Origin: Selaginella moellendorffii
Taxonomy: Eukaryota; Streptophyta; Lycopodiopsida; Selaginellales; Selaginellaceae
Direction of reading: 5' to 3'
Assembly (NCBI RefSeq): GCF_000143415.4
Contig: NW_003314262.1
Span: 1,754,317 to 1,818,316, forward strand
Length of the DNA stretch: 64,000 nucleotides
The position numbers and the translations under genes were made by a program. Of this stretch, positions 11,983-24,011 are shown piece by piece. Position 1 is the first letter of the stretch, and each line of letters begins with the position of its first letter. The notes beneath the pieces were generated by a model that saw only the letters and a list, made by a program, of their open reading frames with translations, was not told the DNA's origin and made no database searches.

Positions 11983-12195
11983 GCTTTGTTACCTACTTGG
12001 CTTCAGCTTATAAATTCTATATAAATTTACTCAAAACATAAGGCTACAATTTCCTATTCTCCACCACATTCTGTTAGAGCCATGGTCCTTTAGTTTAGGG
12101 TTCTTTTGCCATTTTTTTTGAGAACTATCCTAGAGGCTTAGTGTTCTTGTTTCTTCATAGAGCACTAAGTTGTGAGGCTTGGCTTCTCTTCACAT
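11983..12195 (+). mobile_element. LTR end with primer-binding-site-like sequence; right inverted arm
   Basis: The block 11983-12163 is the inverted partner of 9854-10050. It continues to CTTCACA at about 12195, directly followed by TGGTATTAGAGATG, close to the TGGTATCAGAGC site complementary to plant initiator tRNA-Met. This is the expected order LTR end then PBS. The internal domain after it is not recognisable. Confidence 0.6.
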
Positions 12196-13375
12196 GGTAT
12201 TAGAGATGTAGGTTAGAATTTTAGTTCATTTTATTCTTTTAACAAATAGTGCCTTAAATGCTAGGACAAGATGGCATCATCATCTTCCCCTAGAGAAAGA
12301 ATTTAGGAACAAATAGAATAAATTTCCTTACCGGAATTCCTTCCTTATGCTCGTCTGGCCAAGTACAAATGTTAAGTCAAGTTTACTAACTCTTAAATAA
12401 GAGGGACTGAAAAAAAGTCTAGCAATACCAACGTGGCAGTAAGGAAAGAATATCCAAAAGTACTAACCGACAAATAACTTTCGATACCCACAATCATATT
12501 CATGACATTAATGATGATTAATTGTTTTTTAATAGCTTTTGGCTTTTTGTATTATCACATATTCTTTATTATGCATTCTTTGTGAAGCCTAGTATTGCTA
12601 CTTTGGATTTATCCAAATTGGTTAATGTAATAGTTAGAGTGGTTATTGGCTCTTGTGCCATTCATTCTGATATATTAATTGTTGCTAATGTTAGTTTTGT
12701 TAGATTAGGATATTATTTTCATTATGTAATTAGAGGAATGAAATGCTTCTGCAATTGGGCTCTAAAAACTAATCTAGTACAATGGTCAGCTAGTCTAAAA
12801 TTTTAATATAGGTATAAGTCCAAATTAATCCCAGATATGCATCCATATATCTAACAGGTCTTGAGTTCAAATCCTATAAGCATAGTTAAGATACTCTAGG
12901 ATTGTTCAACGTCAACGTCATCATCCTTTAGTAGGCATTTTTTGAATCCAAATCTCATCAACCAGGATTGAGTGCATTCTTTCTATAAGTGTCTATTTAG
13001 CTAAACATACTTGGCCTGGCTTGTTAATCCTCTTTTGTTCTGTCATGCACTAGCTTGACAAGAACCCTTATGATATTGAGATTAGTCCTTTAATATTTGC
13101 TAGATGATAGCTTATCGTGTCTGCCAAACACCCCCACTATCATGCCCTTTGTATTAGTTTTGCTCCAGTTCCAATGGCTATTTATTGAAAGTGTCTAGAT
13201 TTGGTAATTGGCATATCTACAAAATATATAGATTGTTTTGAACATGATGGCGTGTTCAAATTCACTATTTAGCGCTATTCCATATTTAGCAAGGTGCATT
13301 CGACATGGGTCTAAACCCAAGTTCCACACCATGCTAGCTAATGGAGTACCCATATCCTTACATTAAACTATCAGT
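12196..13375. other. Decayed family C retroelement fragments
   Basis: No intact gene. 12345-12515 is a reversed copy of the family C segment containing GGTATCGAAAGTTA. 12520-12780 resembles the family C internal region near 54.93-55.20 kb. 13010-13375 repeats the 'GATAGCTTATCGTGT' LTR segment found again near 18.40, 22.35 and 50.27 kb. Confidence 0.6.
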
Positions 13376-14418
13376 TTTAAGCTACAAAATTTTTCTTTCC
13401 AATTTGCCAGCTTACTTTGTCTATCCGACCACCATTTCTTTGGCCTTAATTAAGTTCCCTTGCCAAGGTTCTTGCATATTGTACCTGCTCCTACTTGGTC
13501 CTACTTAGTTTCAACAATTCACTACACCAGAAATGGAGCATTAGCCATCCATTCACAGATTCCCAAATTCTCTTCTAATCCCCCTTCCTGCGTTAGATTG
13601 GATTTGAGGTTCAGTTACACTCCTCACAGGCATAAGCAACCAAGCACACCAAACCTCCAAGTTCCTACATCCCTTGGTACAACAAGACTTGATCATAGGA
13701 CCTTTTAAATCCCAACCCTTGGGTGCAACACTTGCTTCAGGACATTGGGGGGAAACATTGTGGCCTAATGGCCCGGTATAAGTACCCCTACTCCCTCATT
13801 TCCATCCTGAAGGGAAGGCCTAAGCTCCTAGAAAGGGTGAGGATTAATGAGTCCCAAAGTTCTCAAGTGGGGCACCATTCCACATGAGTCAGGACCACCG
13901 TAGTCAGTTTCCCTTTTAGAAGTGGGAGCTGCTTTTAAGCACCTCTTTAGGTGATCCCTTCAGCACCACTTGAGTCCATGCTCACTCCCACCCAAGGCCC
14001 TTAAGCCTTACTACTGGAGAGTTCCTTCAAGATTGGTTCTTAGATCTCACTATCCTTACTATACTTTTGAAACCTTTCACCCCAAGACCTATATTAGTAT
14101 TTGGACTCGATCTCAAATTCAATCTCAGATTCGATCTCGAACCCAACCTTGGACTTTATCTCAGACTCGATCTCAAACTCGGTCTCAAACCCAATCATGG
14201 ATCTCAGACTTAGTCTCGAACTTGGTCTCAGACTTGGTCTTGAACTCGGTCTCAGAGTCAGTCTCAGACTCGATCTCAGACTTGGTCTTGAATTCAGTCT
14301 TAGAGTTGGTCTCGGACTTGATCTCAGACTCAGTCTCATTCAATGAACTCTTTATCATTTGGATCGTGCTTTCGGGGATCCTTTAGCTTGTGACACCTCA
14401 GGGAGTTGGTTCCTTAGA
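13376..14418 (-). mobile_element. Family B LTR (degenerate ends)
   Basis: Collinear with the better preserved copy at 16785-17830, from TTTAAGCTACAAAA to GGTTCCTTAGA. It holds the shared G-run and GTATAGTAGG-type module and a GACTCGATCTC-type minisatellite (14100-14340). It interrupts a family C LTR segment at its left side. No clear target duplication was found. Confidence 0.7.
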
Positions 14419-14854
14419 ATTCCACCACCTATAGAAAAAGTTCAATGCCTATATTAAATATCTCTTTGTAGTCCTATGACTTGTTGACCATGTCTCTGGG
14501 GGCATCCCCCCATTTAGCGGTGTGCATAAGTTAGCCTCTCCGACCAAGAGCCCATGACAACAGAATATAAGTGTCCCTACACCCCTCACCTCACCACGCC
14601 CTAGTATAAGGTTAGGACTTGAACCCAGCCTTGCTTTGCTAGAGGGTTGGGCCTCAAACCTAACCTCCATAGAATACATCTACGGATTCGACATCTTTGC
14701 AGGGAGTTAGGTGTAGTTCCCTACATCTGGTCGACCTAGCTAACCCATGCTAATTAGCTTACCTTCGGCATGCCTTTGGGTCCTAACATATTACATTGCT
14801 CAATTTCTCAAATAGATAATTTAATTGAATTTTGCATAAATATATAAAGTTTTA
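14419..14854 (-). other. Reversed fragment of a family A-like internal domain
   Basis: The reverse complement of about 14440-14690 aligns by eye with the family A internal region near 44.40-44.76 kb, including the segment with duplicated TTCGAGTCC-like motifs and the CACACCGCCAAG-type block. No coding content. Confidence 0.55.
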
Positions 14855-16020
14855 CTTTGCAAAAATTCCTCCACTAGATCTTGCGTGTTTGTTATGTTCT
14901 CCTCTAGTTCCCATGTCGCTTCACAGTGTGGAAATCCTTTCCACTTCACATGGAACTCCCTCACCTTGCATCCTTGTTACTTGCTCTTACGTGCATTAAG
15001 GATGGTTTTGACTTCGTATTTTTCTTCCCCTTTGATAATCTTACGTAAAGGTCTTACTTGGTCCTTACAAAGTGGATCCTCAAAGTACGGCTTGAGTAAG
15101 TTCACATGGAACATAGGGTGCATCTTCCCCATCTCCCGAGGAAGTCAGAAGTGGTAGGCCATTTTACCAATTCGAGCCTCAATCTCATAAGGCCCTGCAA
15201 ACCTACTTAAGGAACTCAAGATTAGTTCATTTCTAAGAATATATGCATTTTACCTTGGGTCAACTTTTGGCTAATCCCACTTAATAACCTTAGTTTTTTG
15301 GTGTTCAGCCATATTTTATCCTTAGTTTAGAACTTTACATCCTGACACTTCTAATTCATATATTTAGATTGCCTTTGTTGAGCCCGTTTTAAGGAATCCC
15401 TCACTAAATTCCAAATGTTAAGTCTTTCCGTTGTGAATGCCTCCACTGCGGATAACTCTCCATGATACTTGGCCACACCGAGTTCCACAAGACCTTCAAT
15501 AACTCGCCCATTGATGACTTCCCATGGACTCACCTTGATACTCAAATGTGGTGAGTTGTTATAGCATATTTCTGTAAGGCCCAAATGACTTACCCAATCA
15601 GTCTAGTCTCCACAAACATAACATTGCAAATAATCCTCTAGTTGCTTATTCACCCTTTCCGTTTGTCCATCTGTCAAGAAATGTTATTGCTATCAAACTT
15701 GACTTAATACCTAATACATGTTTGTGTGTGATAGGCTGTGCTAAATTTCAACTTGGTGCCATATTATTCTAAGAGAGTTCTCAAGAACCTACTAGTGAAG
15801 ATCTTATCTCGATCTGAGATAATCTCTTTTAGCCTTCCTCGCACTCGAACCACTTATTTGAAAAACAACTTTGCTACGCTTTCCGCATCCACTTCTATTG
15901 TGGTGGCACTCAAACTACTTGTTTGAAGAACAGCTTTGCCACACTTTCTGCATCCATTTCCATTGTTATGGGTATGAAATGTGCCATCTTTGAAAATTGG
16001 TCCACCACCACAAATAACGC
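14855..16020 (-). pseudogene. Decayed chromovirus (Ty3/gypsy) integrase with chromodomain
   Basis: Reading the minus strand from about 16.0 kb downward gives [18 protein letters not shown], then ISDRDKIFTSRFLRTLLE (integrase core), then TEICYNNSPHLSIKVSPWEV and AQQRQSKYMN (integrase C-terminal part). It then gives HPMFHVNLLKPYFEDP and a chromodomain-like segment ending FHVKWKGFPHCEATWELEEN. This is the order seen in plant chromoviruses. Several frameshifts and stops break it, and a short internal duplication repeats part of the catalytic core. No RT was seen nearby. Confidence 0.85.
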
Positions 16021-16286
16021 ATCAAACCCCTCACTTGGGGGGGAGTCCCATGATGAAGTCCATCATAAGACATTTCCACAGATGATCTAAAATTGCGAGG
16101 TTTTGTAATAAGCCCTCACTAGCCTTAGTCATAGCTTTAACCTATCCACCACAAATAACACATCAAACCCCTCACTTGGGGGGAGTCCTATGATAAAGTC
16201 CATCAAAAGACATTTCCACAGATGATCTGGAATTGCGAGGCTTTGTAACAAACCCTCACTAGCCTTAGTCACAGCTTTAACCTGTG
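16005..16286. repeat. 141-bp tandem duplication within integrase remnant
   Basis: The block starting CCACCACAAATAAC at 16005 recurs at 16146 with a few substitutions, covering the segment that encodes the integrase region just before FSKMAHF on the minus strand. Confidence 0.8.
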
Positions 16287-16393
16287 ACATATTGAACATG
16301 TCTTTACATATGTAATCTCCTAAACCTAAGGCATATGTTAGCTTCTAAATTTGGCCTTCCCAGGATGTCATCCAGCCCATACTATTCAAACCT

Positions 16394-16588
16394 TGTTATC
16401 TCCTAAATTTGAACTTCTTAGGAGGTCATCCAGCTCAGTACTATTTAAACCCAAGGACACTTAACCCCAAATATTCTAAAACCCTTAATTAATTAGAAAA
16501 AGGGGTGCACTCTTGTTCATGGGCCCTTTCCTTTTATATTTGAGCCCTTATGGATCGTCTCTCAAGTCATTCCCTTTGGTCGCTTACA
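16394..16588 (-). mobile_element. Cassandra-like LTR carrying 5S rRNA-like sequence
   Basis: Minus-strand unit starting TGTAAGCGACCAAAGGGA at 16588 and ending at about 16394, 195 bp, matching the 194-bp LTRs at 38994 and 39392. It carries the 3' half of 5S rRNA in decayed form (GGTTAAGTGTCCTTGGG, ATAGTACT, GATGACCTCCTAAGAAGT). A second partial copy of the 5S-like end follows at 16336-16393. Solo or truncated; no target duplication was seen. Confidence 0.75.
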
Positions 16589-16784
16589 ACATAGTTTTGG
16601 ACATCTTTAACCATATCTGGCCAGTGATACTTTCTCTTGAGTAAGCCTGTGGTCTTGGGCACTCTACCATGTCCTGCAAGAGGTCCCTCATGACACTATT
16701 TTAAGACTACCTACCCTAGTTCCCCTTTTGGAACATACGCCCTTGTTTATTTATAATAGATGAGTGCATTGCATTCTGTATAAT

Positions 16785-17830
16785 TGTAAGCCACAAATTT
16801 TTCCTTTCCAATTTGCTAATTTACTTCATCTATCCGACCACCACAGCCTTGGCCTTAGTTAAGTTCCTTTACTAAGGTTCTTGCCTATTATACCAGCTTC
16901 TACTTGGTCCTACTTAGTTTCAGTAGCTCACTGCATGAACAACGGAGTGTTAGCCATCCATCCACAAATCCCAAAATTCTCTCTCAATCCCCCTCCCTAG
17001 GTTAGATTGGACTTAAGCTTTGGCTACATTCCCCACAGGCACAAGTAGCAAAACACACCAAGCCTCCAAGTTCCTAACATCCTTTGGTACAACAAGATTT
17101 GATTATGGGACCCTCTAAATCCCAAGCCTTGGGTGCAACACTTGCTTCGGGACACTAAGGGGAAACACTGTGGCTTAACATCCCGGTATAGGTACCCTTA
17201 CTCTCCCACTTTCATCCTGAAGGGAAGGCCCAAGCCCCTAGGAAAGGCGAGGACCAATAAGCCCCAAGGTACTCAAATGGGGCACCACTCCACATGAGTC
17301 GGGAGCATCGTTGTCGGTTTCTCTTTTGGGAGTGGGAGTTGCTCTTGAGCACTTCCTTAGGTGGCCCCTTCGGCACCATCCAAGTCCATGCTCACTCCCA
17401 CCCAAGGCCCCTAAGCCTTAGTCTCAACCTCAAGTTAGTTTAGAAGCACTACTGGAGAGTTTCTTCAAGATTGGTTCCTGGACCTCACTATCCCTACTAT
17501 ACTTTTGGAACCCCCTACAGTGCCCCCCCCTCGAGAGACATATGCTTTAGGCTTTCACCCCAAGACTTGTATTAGTATTCGGACTTGGTCTCGGACCCAA
17601 TCTCGGATCATGAACTCAGTCTCGGTCTCGATCTCGGTCTTGGACTCGGTCTTGAACTTGGTCTTGGAGTTAGTCTTAGACTCGATCTTGGACTGAATCT
17701 CAAACTTAGTTTCAGAGTCGGTCTCGGATTCAATCTCGGACTCGGTCTCATCCGATGAACTCTTTATCATTTTGGTCGTACTTTCGGGGATTTTTTAGCC
17801 TTTGACACCTCGGGGAGTTGGTTCCTTACA
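16785..17830 (-). mobile_element. Solo LTR of family B
   Basis: A 1046-bp unit with inverted ends TGTAAG and CTTACA, flanked by ATAAT (left) and ATAAC (right), a 4/5 match for a target duplication. Orientation is inferred from the shared module, which reads GGGTGAAAGCC...G-run...GTATAGTAGGGATA on the minus strand. It contains a minisatellite of GACTCGGTCTC-type units (17578-17752). No PBS adjoins either end, so it is taken as a solo LTR. Confidence 0.75.
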
Positions 17831-17984
17831 ATAACTTATTTTCTGTTCTGTCGATAACTCACCTCTTTGGTGAGCATCCCGCACCTCTTGGTTCCTTAGT
17901 AACACTTCTTGTGCTAGACTATCATTCTCATACGCTGTTTACATATCATCCCAAAATGTTGCTATCGTGCTAAATATCGTTAAC

Positions 17985-19224
17985 TTGTTGCAAATATGAA
18001 TTTGGGTATATCGAAAGTTACTTGTCAGCTAGTCCTCTCAAATATTCTTTCCTTACTGCCATGACGGCAAGAAGTCAGTATTGCTAGACTCGTTATCAGT
18101 TCCCACTTGAGTTAGTTGAGAAACTAGTCAATGACTATATACTTAAATTGGATAAACATAAGGTAGGAACCCTAAGGAGGTCAATATTGCTAGACCCGTT
18201 ATCAGTTCCCACTTGAGCTAGTTGAGAAACTAGTCAATGACTATGCACTTAAATCGGATAAACATAAGGTAGGAACCCTATGTGTTTTTTGCTGAGCATA
18301 CTTGGTTTGGTTTGAGAAACTCTTGTCATTAGCTTGCACTTACTAGTATTAAGAACCCCTATAATATTGAGGTTGGTCCCTTAATATTTGTTATATGATA
18401 GCTTATCGTGTATGCCAAACACCCACGCTATCATACCCTTTGTGTTAGTTTCATTTTGGTCCGAAATGCTATTTATGGAAAGTGTCTAGATTTGTTCATT
18501 TGCCATATTTTCGGAATGTAGAGATTGTCCTTAACACAATGGTATTTGTCCTGTGTCCAAATTCACAATCTAGGGACATTCCATATTTAATAAGTTTTGA
18601 GCTTGTCCTAGAAACTAACTTCTGGTACTAAGGGTGGCCAAGGGTGAGTGTGTGTTCCTCAAGGGAGGGGGGGGAGCTCTGGGGGGTTCAAATTGGATAG
18701 TAGGGATAGTGGGTAGGTCAAGTATGGTCAACCAACCTGAGGCATAATTTAGGCATAATATAGTTTTTGCTTGCGTGTTTGTCCTTGTTCTACATTTGGC
18801 TTGGGTCTAAGCCCAAGTTCCATACCATGTTAGTTGGGGGAGTACCCATATCCTTATGTTAAGCTATCAGTATGTTGAAATAGTGTCAAACTCCATTTGG
18901 CTCCAATTTGTATGTTGGTCCTGGCATTGGGATACTGGATGCTTGGGGACTGTTTCAAGTTGCTCCACACTCCTATCCCTTTGCTCCTTAGGCTATACAC
19001 TTGGGAGTTGTTCCATGCTCCAATGCCATTGCTCCTTGGCTCTATACTTGGGAGTTTGGCTGTGTTCCTTTGTTCAGTGGCCCAAGGCCTTGAAACTCAA
19101 GTTCTGCACCACTTTCCTTTGGACACATGGCATGTGACACATGGCACATGGAAGGTTTAGGTTTCACATGATTATCCTATGGTAAATCACCATAGGATAA
19201 AGGGTGAAAACCACTTATGTTACA
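17985..19224 (+). mobile_element. Family C LTR followed by a PBS
   Basis: Collinear with 49970-51098: the GGTATATCGAAAGTTACTTG block, the GATAGCTTATCGTGT block, the G-run module, a perfect hairpin at 19172-19200, and the end TGTTACA at 19224. TGGTATTAAAG follows at 19227, a degenerate initiator-Met PBS. The 5' boundary is approximate. A stretch at 18061-18260 is partly tandemly duplicated. Confidence 0.7.
19172..19200. repeat. Perfect 12-bp hairpin near family C LTR 3' end
   Basis: Arms TTATCCTATGGT and ACCATAGGATAA with a 5-nt loop AAATC. The identical hairpin stands at 51046-51074, and weaker versions lie near 9451 and 57960, each a few tens of bases before the LTR end. Confidence 0.85.
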
Positions 19225-22045
19225 TTTGGTATTAAAGAAAATGTCTCAGAGAGTATTATACAATGAGATTGGGCAACTAGTTTCATTACATATGCAGAGA
19301 TGAAAATGATAATTCATTTGGGTACACGTTTGGGTGCTAAGGCTTCACATTCATTACTTAAGTATGGATTTTGGTTACCTTTTTGTACCATATTATGTGA
19401 GTTTGCTCTTGGGCTTATAAGATGGATAGAGATGTTCTATTTGCATGAGTTTGTGCTTGGGCTCGTGAGTAAGGCACATTAGCAACTCAAGGTTACACTT
19501 TGAGTTAACAAGATGGATTTAAGATGTACCTTTTGTACGAGTTTGAGGTTAGCCTAGACCTTAGTAGATAGTTTGTATGATGTAACTTGAAAGGGATGCC
19601 AATTTTTAGGGCCAAAGCAATTGAGTTAAATAGAGTTTATAGTTAGTTTAGAAAAATGGTTATTGCACTTTTTATAAAAATGACCCTTGTGCCTTTCTCC
19701 TATAATGTTATACTAGCTTTGTTTATTAGGAGGTTGTGTACCATACGGGTCCATCTCATGGTCTTCACTTTAGTTATGATTGAGTGTTCTCTTCACAGAA
19801 CTATTGGCCAAATGTTGGTGAGGTTATTGTAGTTCAATTAGATTAAAGTGGTCATTTAATCTGTATTTGTCCATATTCCTATTACTCGATCTAAGGTATT
19901 ACCTTCATGTTAGACAAGTATATAACTTGATAGTGTGAGTTTAGTGGTTAGGTTTGTGAAAGCAAGTTAAAAAGTGGCTATTAATTGCTTTGCGACTAAT
20001 GATTGTTTGTAGATTTTGTTGAGGACTTTTGCTTCACTCAATAAAGATTTTATCAGTGATGCGCTTGTTTACCAAATGATGGTGTGCAGGATTGTGTCAT
20101 TGGGTTTACATGCTTTTTCCCATATGATATATCTATTCTACCTTTATCATATCATTTGGGTGTGTTTAATCCATGGTCGTACTCCGTGATGATATGTTGT
20201 CTATAATTAAGTATTGGTAAAATTTAATCTCGAATACTGAGTAAAGTATCTTCGATCTTAGTTAATTTGGTTGCTAAAGAGCTTTGAATAGTAATTCACT
20301 CTTGCTTTCTTTTAGCTTTATTTAATGTTAATGACATTGAAGTAATGTCTTGTTGATGACATTGTTAATGTTGAGTTTGGAGTGAAATGACATATCTCTC
20401 TATAAGATTAATGTTGAGTTTCATTAGTCTCAAATGCAGATAATGTTAATTGTTTGGTTGTAGCTTTGTGTTATTAGCATTTGTGCATTTGCTAGTTAGC
20501 AACTATGTTAATATTCAAACGAGTTGAATAGCAAGTTGAGTTAGTTGTGTTTTAAAACAAGATTGTTCAGTAGGGGTTTAGTTTTGGCTTTTCCTTGAAA
20601 AATGATTTAATCGTGGACTATACTAGCTTTATGAAAAAAAGAGTTAGTGATCAATATTAAAGTTGTTAATTCTTTATTGAATTTGAGTTGAGCATATATC
20701 AATTATTGATGGTATTTCTTGTACATTTTATGTAGTGAGTTATATTTTGCTATAAAAGATGGATTCATGGAAGATCATTTGGTGATCATTTGTTAAGCAT
20801 AACTTTATTTTGTTTGACTTTTAAATTAATGCAAGCATGCTCTTCATTAACTTTGGCACTATAAAGTTTGGCTTCTAGATATGTTGAGGAGGATATTGTG
20901 GGTTGTACCATGATTTTTTCTTTAGCATTGAATTTAATTTGTTCAAAAATTGTGAATATTATGATATAAACTTCTTTGAACTTTTGGTTCTTTAAATTTT
21001 ATGTTTATTGTTTCATTTATTAAGAGTTGTTAGAGAAGGCATTTTAGCTTATTAGCTTCAATGTTGAAGTTAACTTTTGCATTTAGCAATCATTGGTGAT
21101 GATTGATTATCTAAGATTTATTATTCTTATCACAAGTTTTATTTGATTATTATTGATGTTAAATGATTTAATATTCTTTTGGGATGGTGGATTTTTTCTT
21201 CAATGATAATTATGTATCTCTCTATTGATGGGATGATTGATAACTTTTTATGATAGTTATTATCTTGATAGCTCTTGGTTTTTCACATTACTACATATTC
21301 TTTATGGTTTGCTTTACATTGGTCTCATACCTTTCAACCGGTTTACAACCTTTCATGATCTTGGTGGTTCTTATCATACTCATTTATCAGATGATACCTA
21401 CATTGGAGTACTTTTGTGTTTTAACCTAAGATTTATTTATTGATAATTTAGTCTTTAAGATATCATTTTCTCTAACTTTGATATTATCCATCTATTGTTC
21501 TTTAAGTTTGGGCCAGTATAGGTAGACTGACTTCTACACTTTGTGTGCATGGTGAAATATTTAGTTATGGGGCAGTTATTGTAAACTAGTCATATCACCC
21601 ACCTCTCTTTCGATATTCTTTATTCCGTTAAAAGGGCATGACCGTGTAAACAACTCTAATTGCCTATATACAATAGTCTATTTAAACCTTATTAACAAGT
21701 TTAACTTGTTTGCTTATGAGAGTTGGGGCCTTTAGCTTTTCTCTCTATGTCACTTGCAAGCAAGAGCATATCATCTTTTATAAGTTGAGTGACACCCAAA
21801 GCAGCAAGAGTGGCTAACTTTGTTAGTTGTTTCCTTGTTGGTGATGGCCAGAAGGTGTATGAGCTGTAGTGCATTTGCATTAAACAGAGAAGTTGCCGCT
21901 CTAACTTGTTTAAGTTGGTGCATTTTTCATAAAGTATGAACATCATGAATTTTTTCTGGAGTTGTTTCTTTGGCAGTGGTCTAGAATAAAGTATGCATCG
22001 ACAGGGACATTGATCTTTCTTAAAGGGGAGAATATGTCATGAATA
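19225..22045 (+). mobile_element. Family C internal domain, non-coding
   Basis: Collinear in patches with 51099-55500 but more decayed and AT-rich. No gag, protease, RT or integrase motif was recognised, and open frames are short. It is bounded on the left by LTR plus PBS and on the right by another family C LTR segment. Confidence 0.6.
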
Positions 22046-22560
22046 TGATTGTGGGTATTGAAAGTTATATGTTGGCTAGTCTTTTTGGATATTCTTTCCT
22101 TACTACCATGACGGGAAGAGGTCAATATTGCTAAGCCCTTTATTAGTCCCTTTTGTTCAAGTATTAATAAACTTGATTTAGCATTTGTATTTGGCCAGAC
22201 AAGCATAAAGAAAGAATTCCTAAATGTTTATTTAGCCAAGTATACTTGGTTTAGTTTGTTAGTTCTCTTTTGCTCTATCTTGCACTAGCTTGACAAAAAC
22301 CACTATAATATTGAGATTAGTCCCTCAATATTCGCTAAGTGATAGTTTACTGTGTTCGCTAAGACACTCTCACTATCATGCCCCATGTGTTGGCTCCATT
22401 CAGTCCTATTAATTATTTATGGAAAGTGTCTAGATGTATGAGCTAGACATATGTACAAAATGTAGAGTTTGTCCTAAATATAATAGTGTTGTTTTTATTC
22501 CAAATTTGCAATCTAACACCATTCCATTCCATATTTACCATATTTAGTAAATTTTCATGA
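22046..22560 (+). mobile_element. Truncated family C LTR
   Basis: Begins with GATTGTGGGTATTGAAAGTTA and includes the GATAGTTTACTGTGT and ATTTATGGAAAGTGTCTAGA segments shared with the other family C LTRs. It stops before the G-run module, where a reversed family A internal fragment begins. Confidence 0.6.
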
Positions 22561-23391
22561 TTGATTACTTCCCTAACCTTGATAGCCTTGCCTTATAGCA
22601 AACTTCAAGACCACGCTTCAGCTGTGCCACTTTGATTTTGCGCACTCTATAGATCATATACACTTAGCTTTTTAGGTACTTATCTACCTAGAATTGTTTT
22701 TGGGAACCTTCAAGGAACTTTGTTCCTTAGTTTGTTAAGGCCTCTCCTTTTTGCAAGCTTTCTAATTACCATATGTTCTAATATGGATAATTCCATATTT
22801 TAAACTCTTTATGGCATCACGGTTACGAATAACAACCCACTCAAGCACTCATTTGATTCTCCACTCCCAACTTGCATAACCACCCTTGGTTATGCCCTTC
22901 AATTCCTATGGTTCGATTCTATTTCTTTATTACTTACTTTTTGGCCTCATACATTTCCTACAGTTATTTTCCTTCAAACTAGGAGAATATCTTTACACTT
23001 TCTACCATACCTTAGCAAGTATTCTGAGGGATGAACTTACCCGAGAGCCTAGGGAGTAGTTCCTCAATTTGGGTATGCTCACCGTATAATCCCACATATC
23101 GGGATTAACGTTGCTACTTATGGGTTTTTTTATGCCCATCACTAGCCTTGCCAAAATCTTTTTTTGGATTTGTCCAATTCAGGTAGACAGACTTCTCCTG
23201 TCTCCGCAACCTTGGACATTTGGATAGCACCTCCTATCCATCATTCACTAAAGACTTAATCCCTTAGGCCTTATCTAACGCCCTCATGACACCAAATACC
23301 ACTTCCTGGTGTTTTAAAGTGTTTGGGTGTCCCAATGATGGCCTTCTTTGACAATGAGCATTCCCTTTACAACACTAACTTACTATATTGC
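22561..23391 (-). mobile_element. Family A internal domain, reversed (left of the large transposon)
   Basis: The reverse complement aligns by eye with about 43230-44060, for example the blocks around CACTTTGATTTTGCGC and TAGGTACTTATCTACCTAG. The fragment continues on the other side of the 11.56-kb insertion at 34956. No coding content. Confidence 0.7.
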
Positions 23392-23395
23392 AATA
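23392..23395. repeat. Left target-site duplication AATA
   Basis: The four bases AATA directly precede the left terminal inverted repeat and are repeated directly after the right one (34956-34959). The paralogous unoccupied site has a single AACA in this position. Confidence 0.75.
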
Positions 23396-23419
23396 AAGCT
23401 CTATTTTGTTAAAGTGGGA
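23396..23419 (+). repeat. Left terminal inverted repeat
   Basis: Starts AAGCTCTATTTTGTTAAAGT. Its inverted partner at 34932-34955 differs at one position (TTTT versus TTTC before GTTAAAG). Beyond 24 bp the two ends diverge. Confidence 0.85.
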
Positions 23420-23621
23420 TTTATTCAGTAAAATGGGACTAGGTACAAATTTTCAAGTATTTGAAAATGACGTGAAATTATATGTTTTTTGTCCAGGGGC
23501 TAGACATATCTGGGGCATGGTGACTAGCGCGGTGACTTTGTGTCCAGACTGAGTCCATCTGGTTGTATAATAAATCTCATTGTCAAGGTGAACAAGCCGA
23601 ATCTGAAGCTAAAGAAGAGCG

Positions 23622-23643
23622 ATGGCATGCGCGCACACACTAT
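23622..23643. repeat. 22-bp palindrome copy 1 (left subterminal)
   Basis: Left arm ATGGCATG is exact; right arm is degenerate (CACACTAT). It lies 226 bp inside the left terminus. Two right-half sites (ACATGCCAT) occur at 23951 and 24004. Confidence 0.7.
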
Positions 23644-24011
23644 TTGTTTGTTCATTGAGCGTGTGGTGAGCTTTCCAAGATGAACGTCATTCCTATTAGC
23701 CAGACATATAACTTAATGGTGAGAACATTTAGATATTATTCAATGTTATCTTTTTCTAACGAATCTAATTGTGAAGGTGTAGCAAGAGGCATTGCTAGTC
23801 TGGAGAAGTCATTTAACTCATTTGACCCTTAGTGTATTTTCATGAAACTAAATAACATTCATATTATTAAGGAATTTCTCTAGTACCTTTTTTTTACGAC
23901 ATAGAGGCTTGCATTTCTTTCAAAGGTGATTTAGTAAAAGGCCTGAGGGCACATGCCATTCTATTTCTCAGACCAGTATTAAGATATACTAGTGCAAAGG
24001 GCCACATGCCA

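Noticed and set aside
13376-17830. One full-length family B element with LTRs at 13376 and 16785
   Set aside because: No PBS adjoins the inner LTR edge, the outer flanks do not match, and the right LTR has its own near-perfect duplication, so two separate LTRs are more likely.
18856-19160. Similar 80-95 codon frames in two family C LTRs (also 50778-51029)
   Set aside because: Similarity follows the LTR DNA, the frames shift between copies, and no known domain or start context supports coding.
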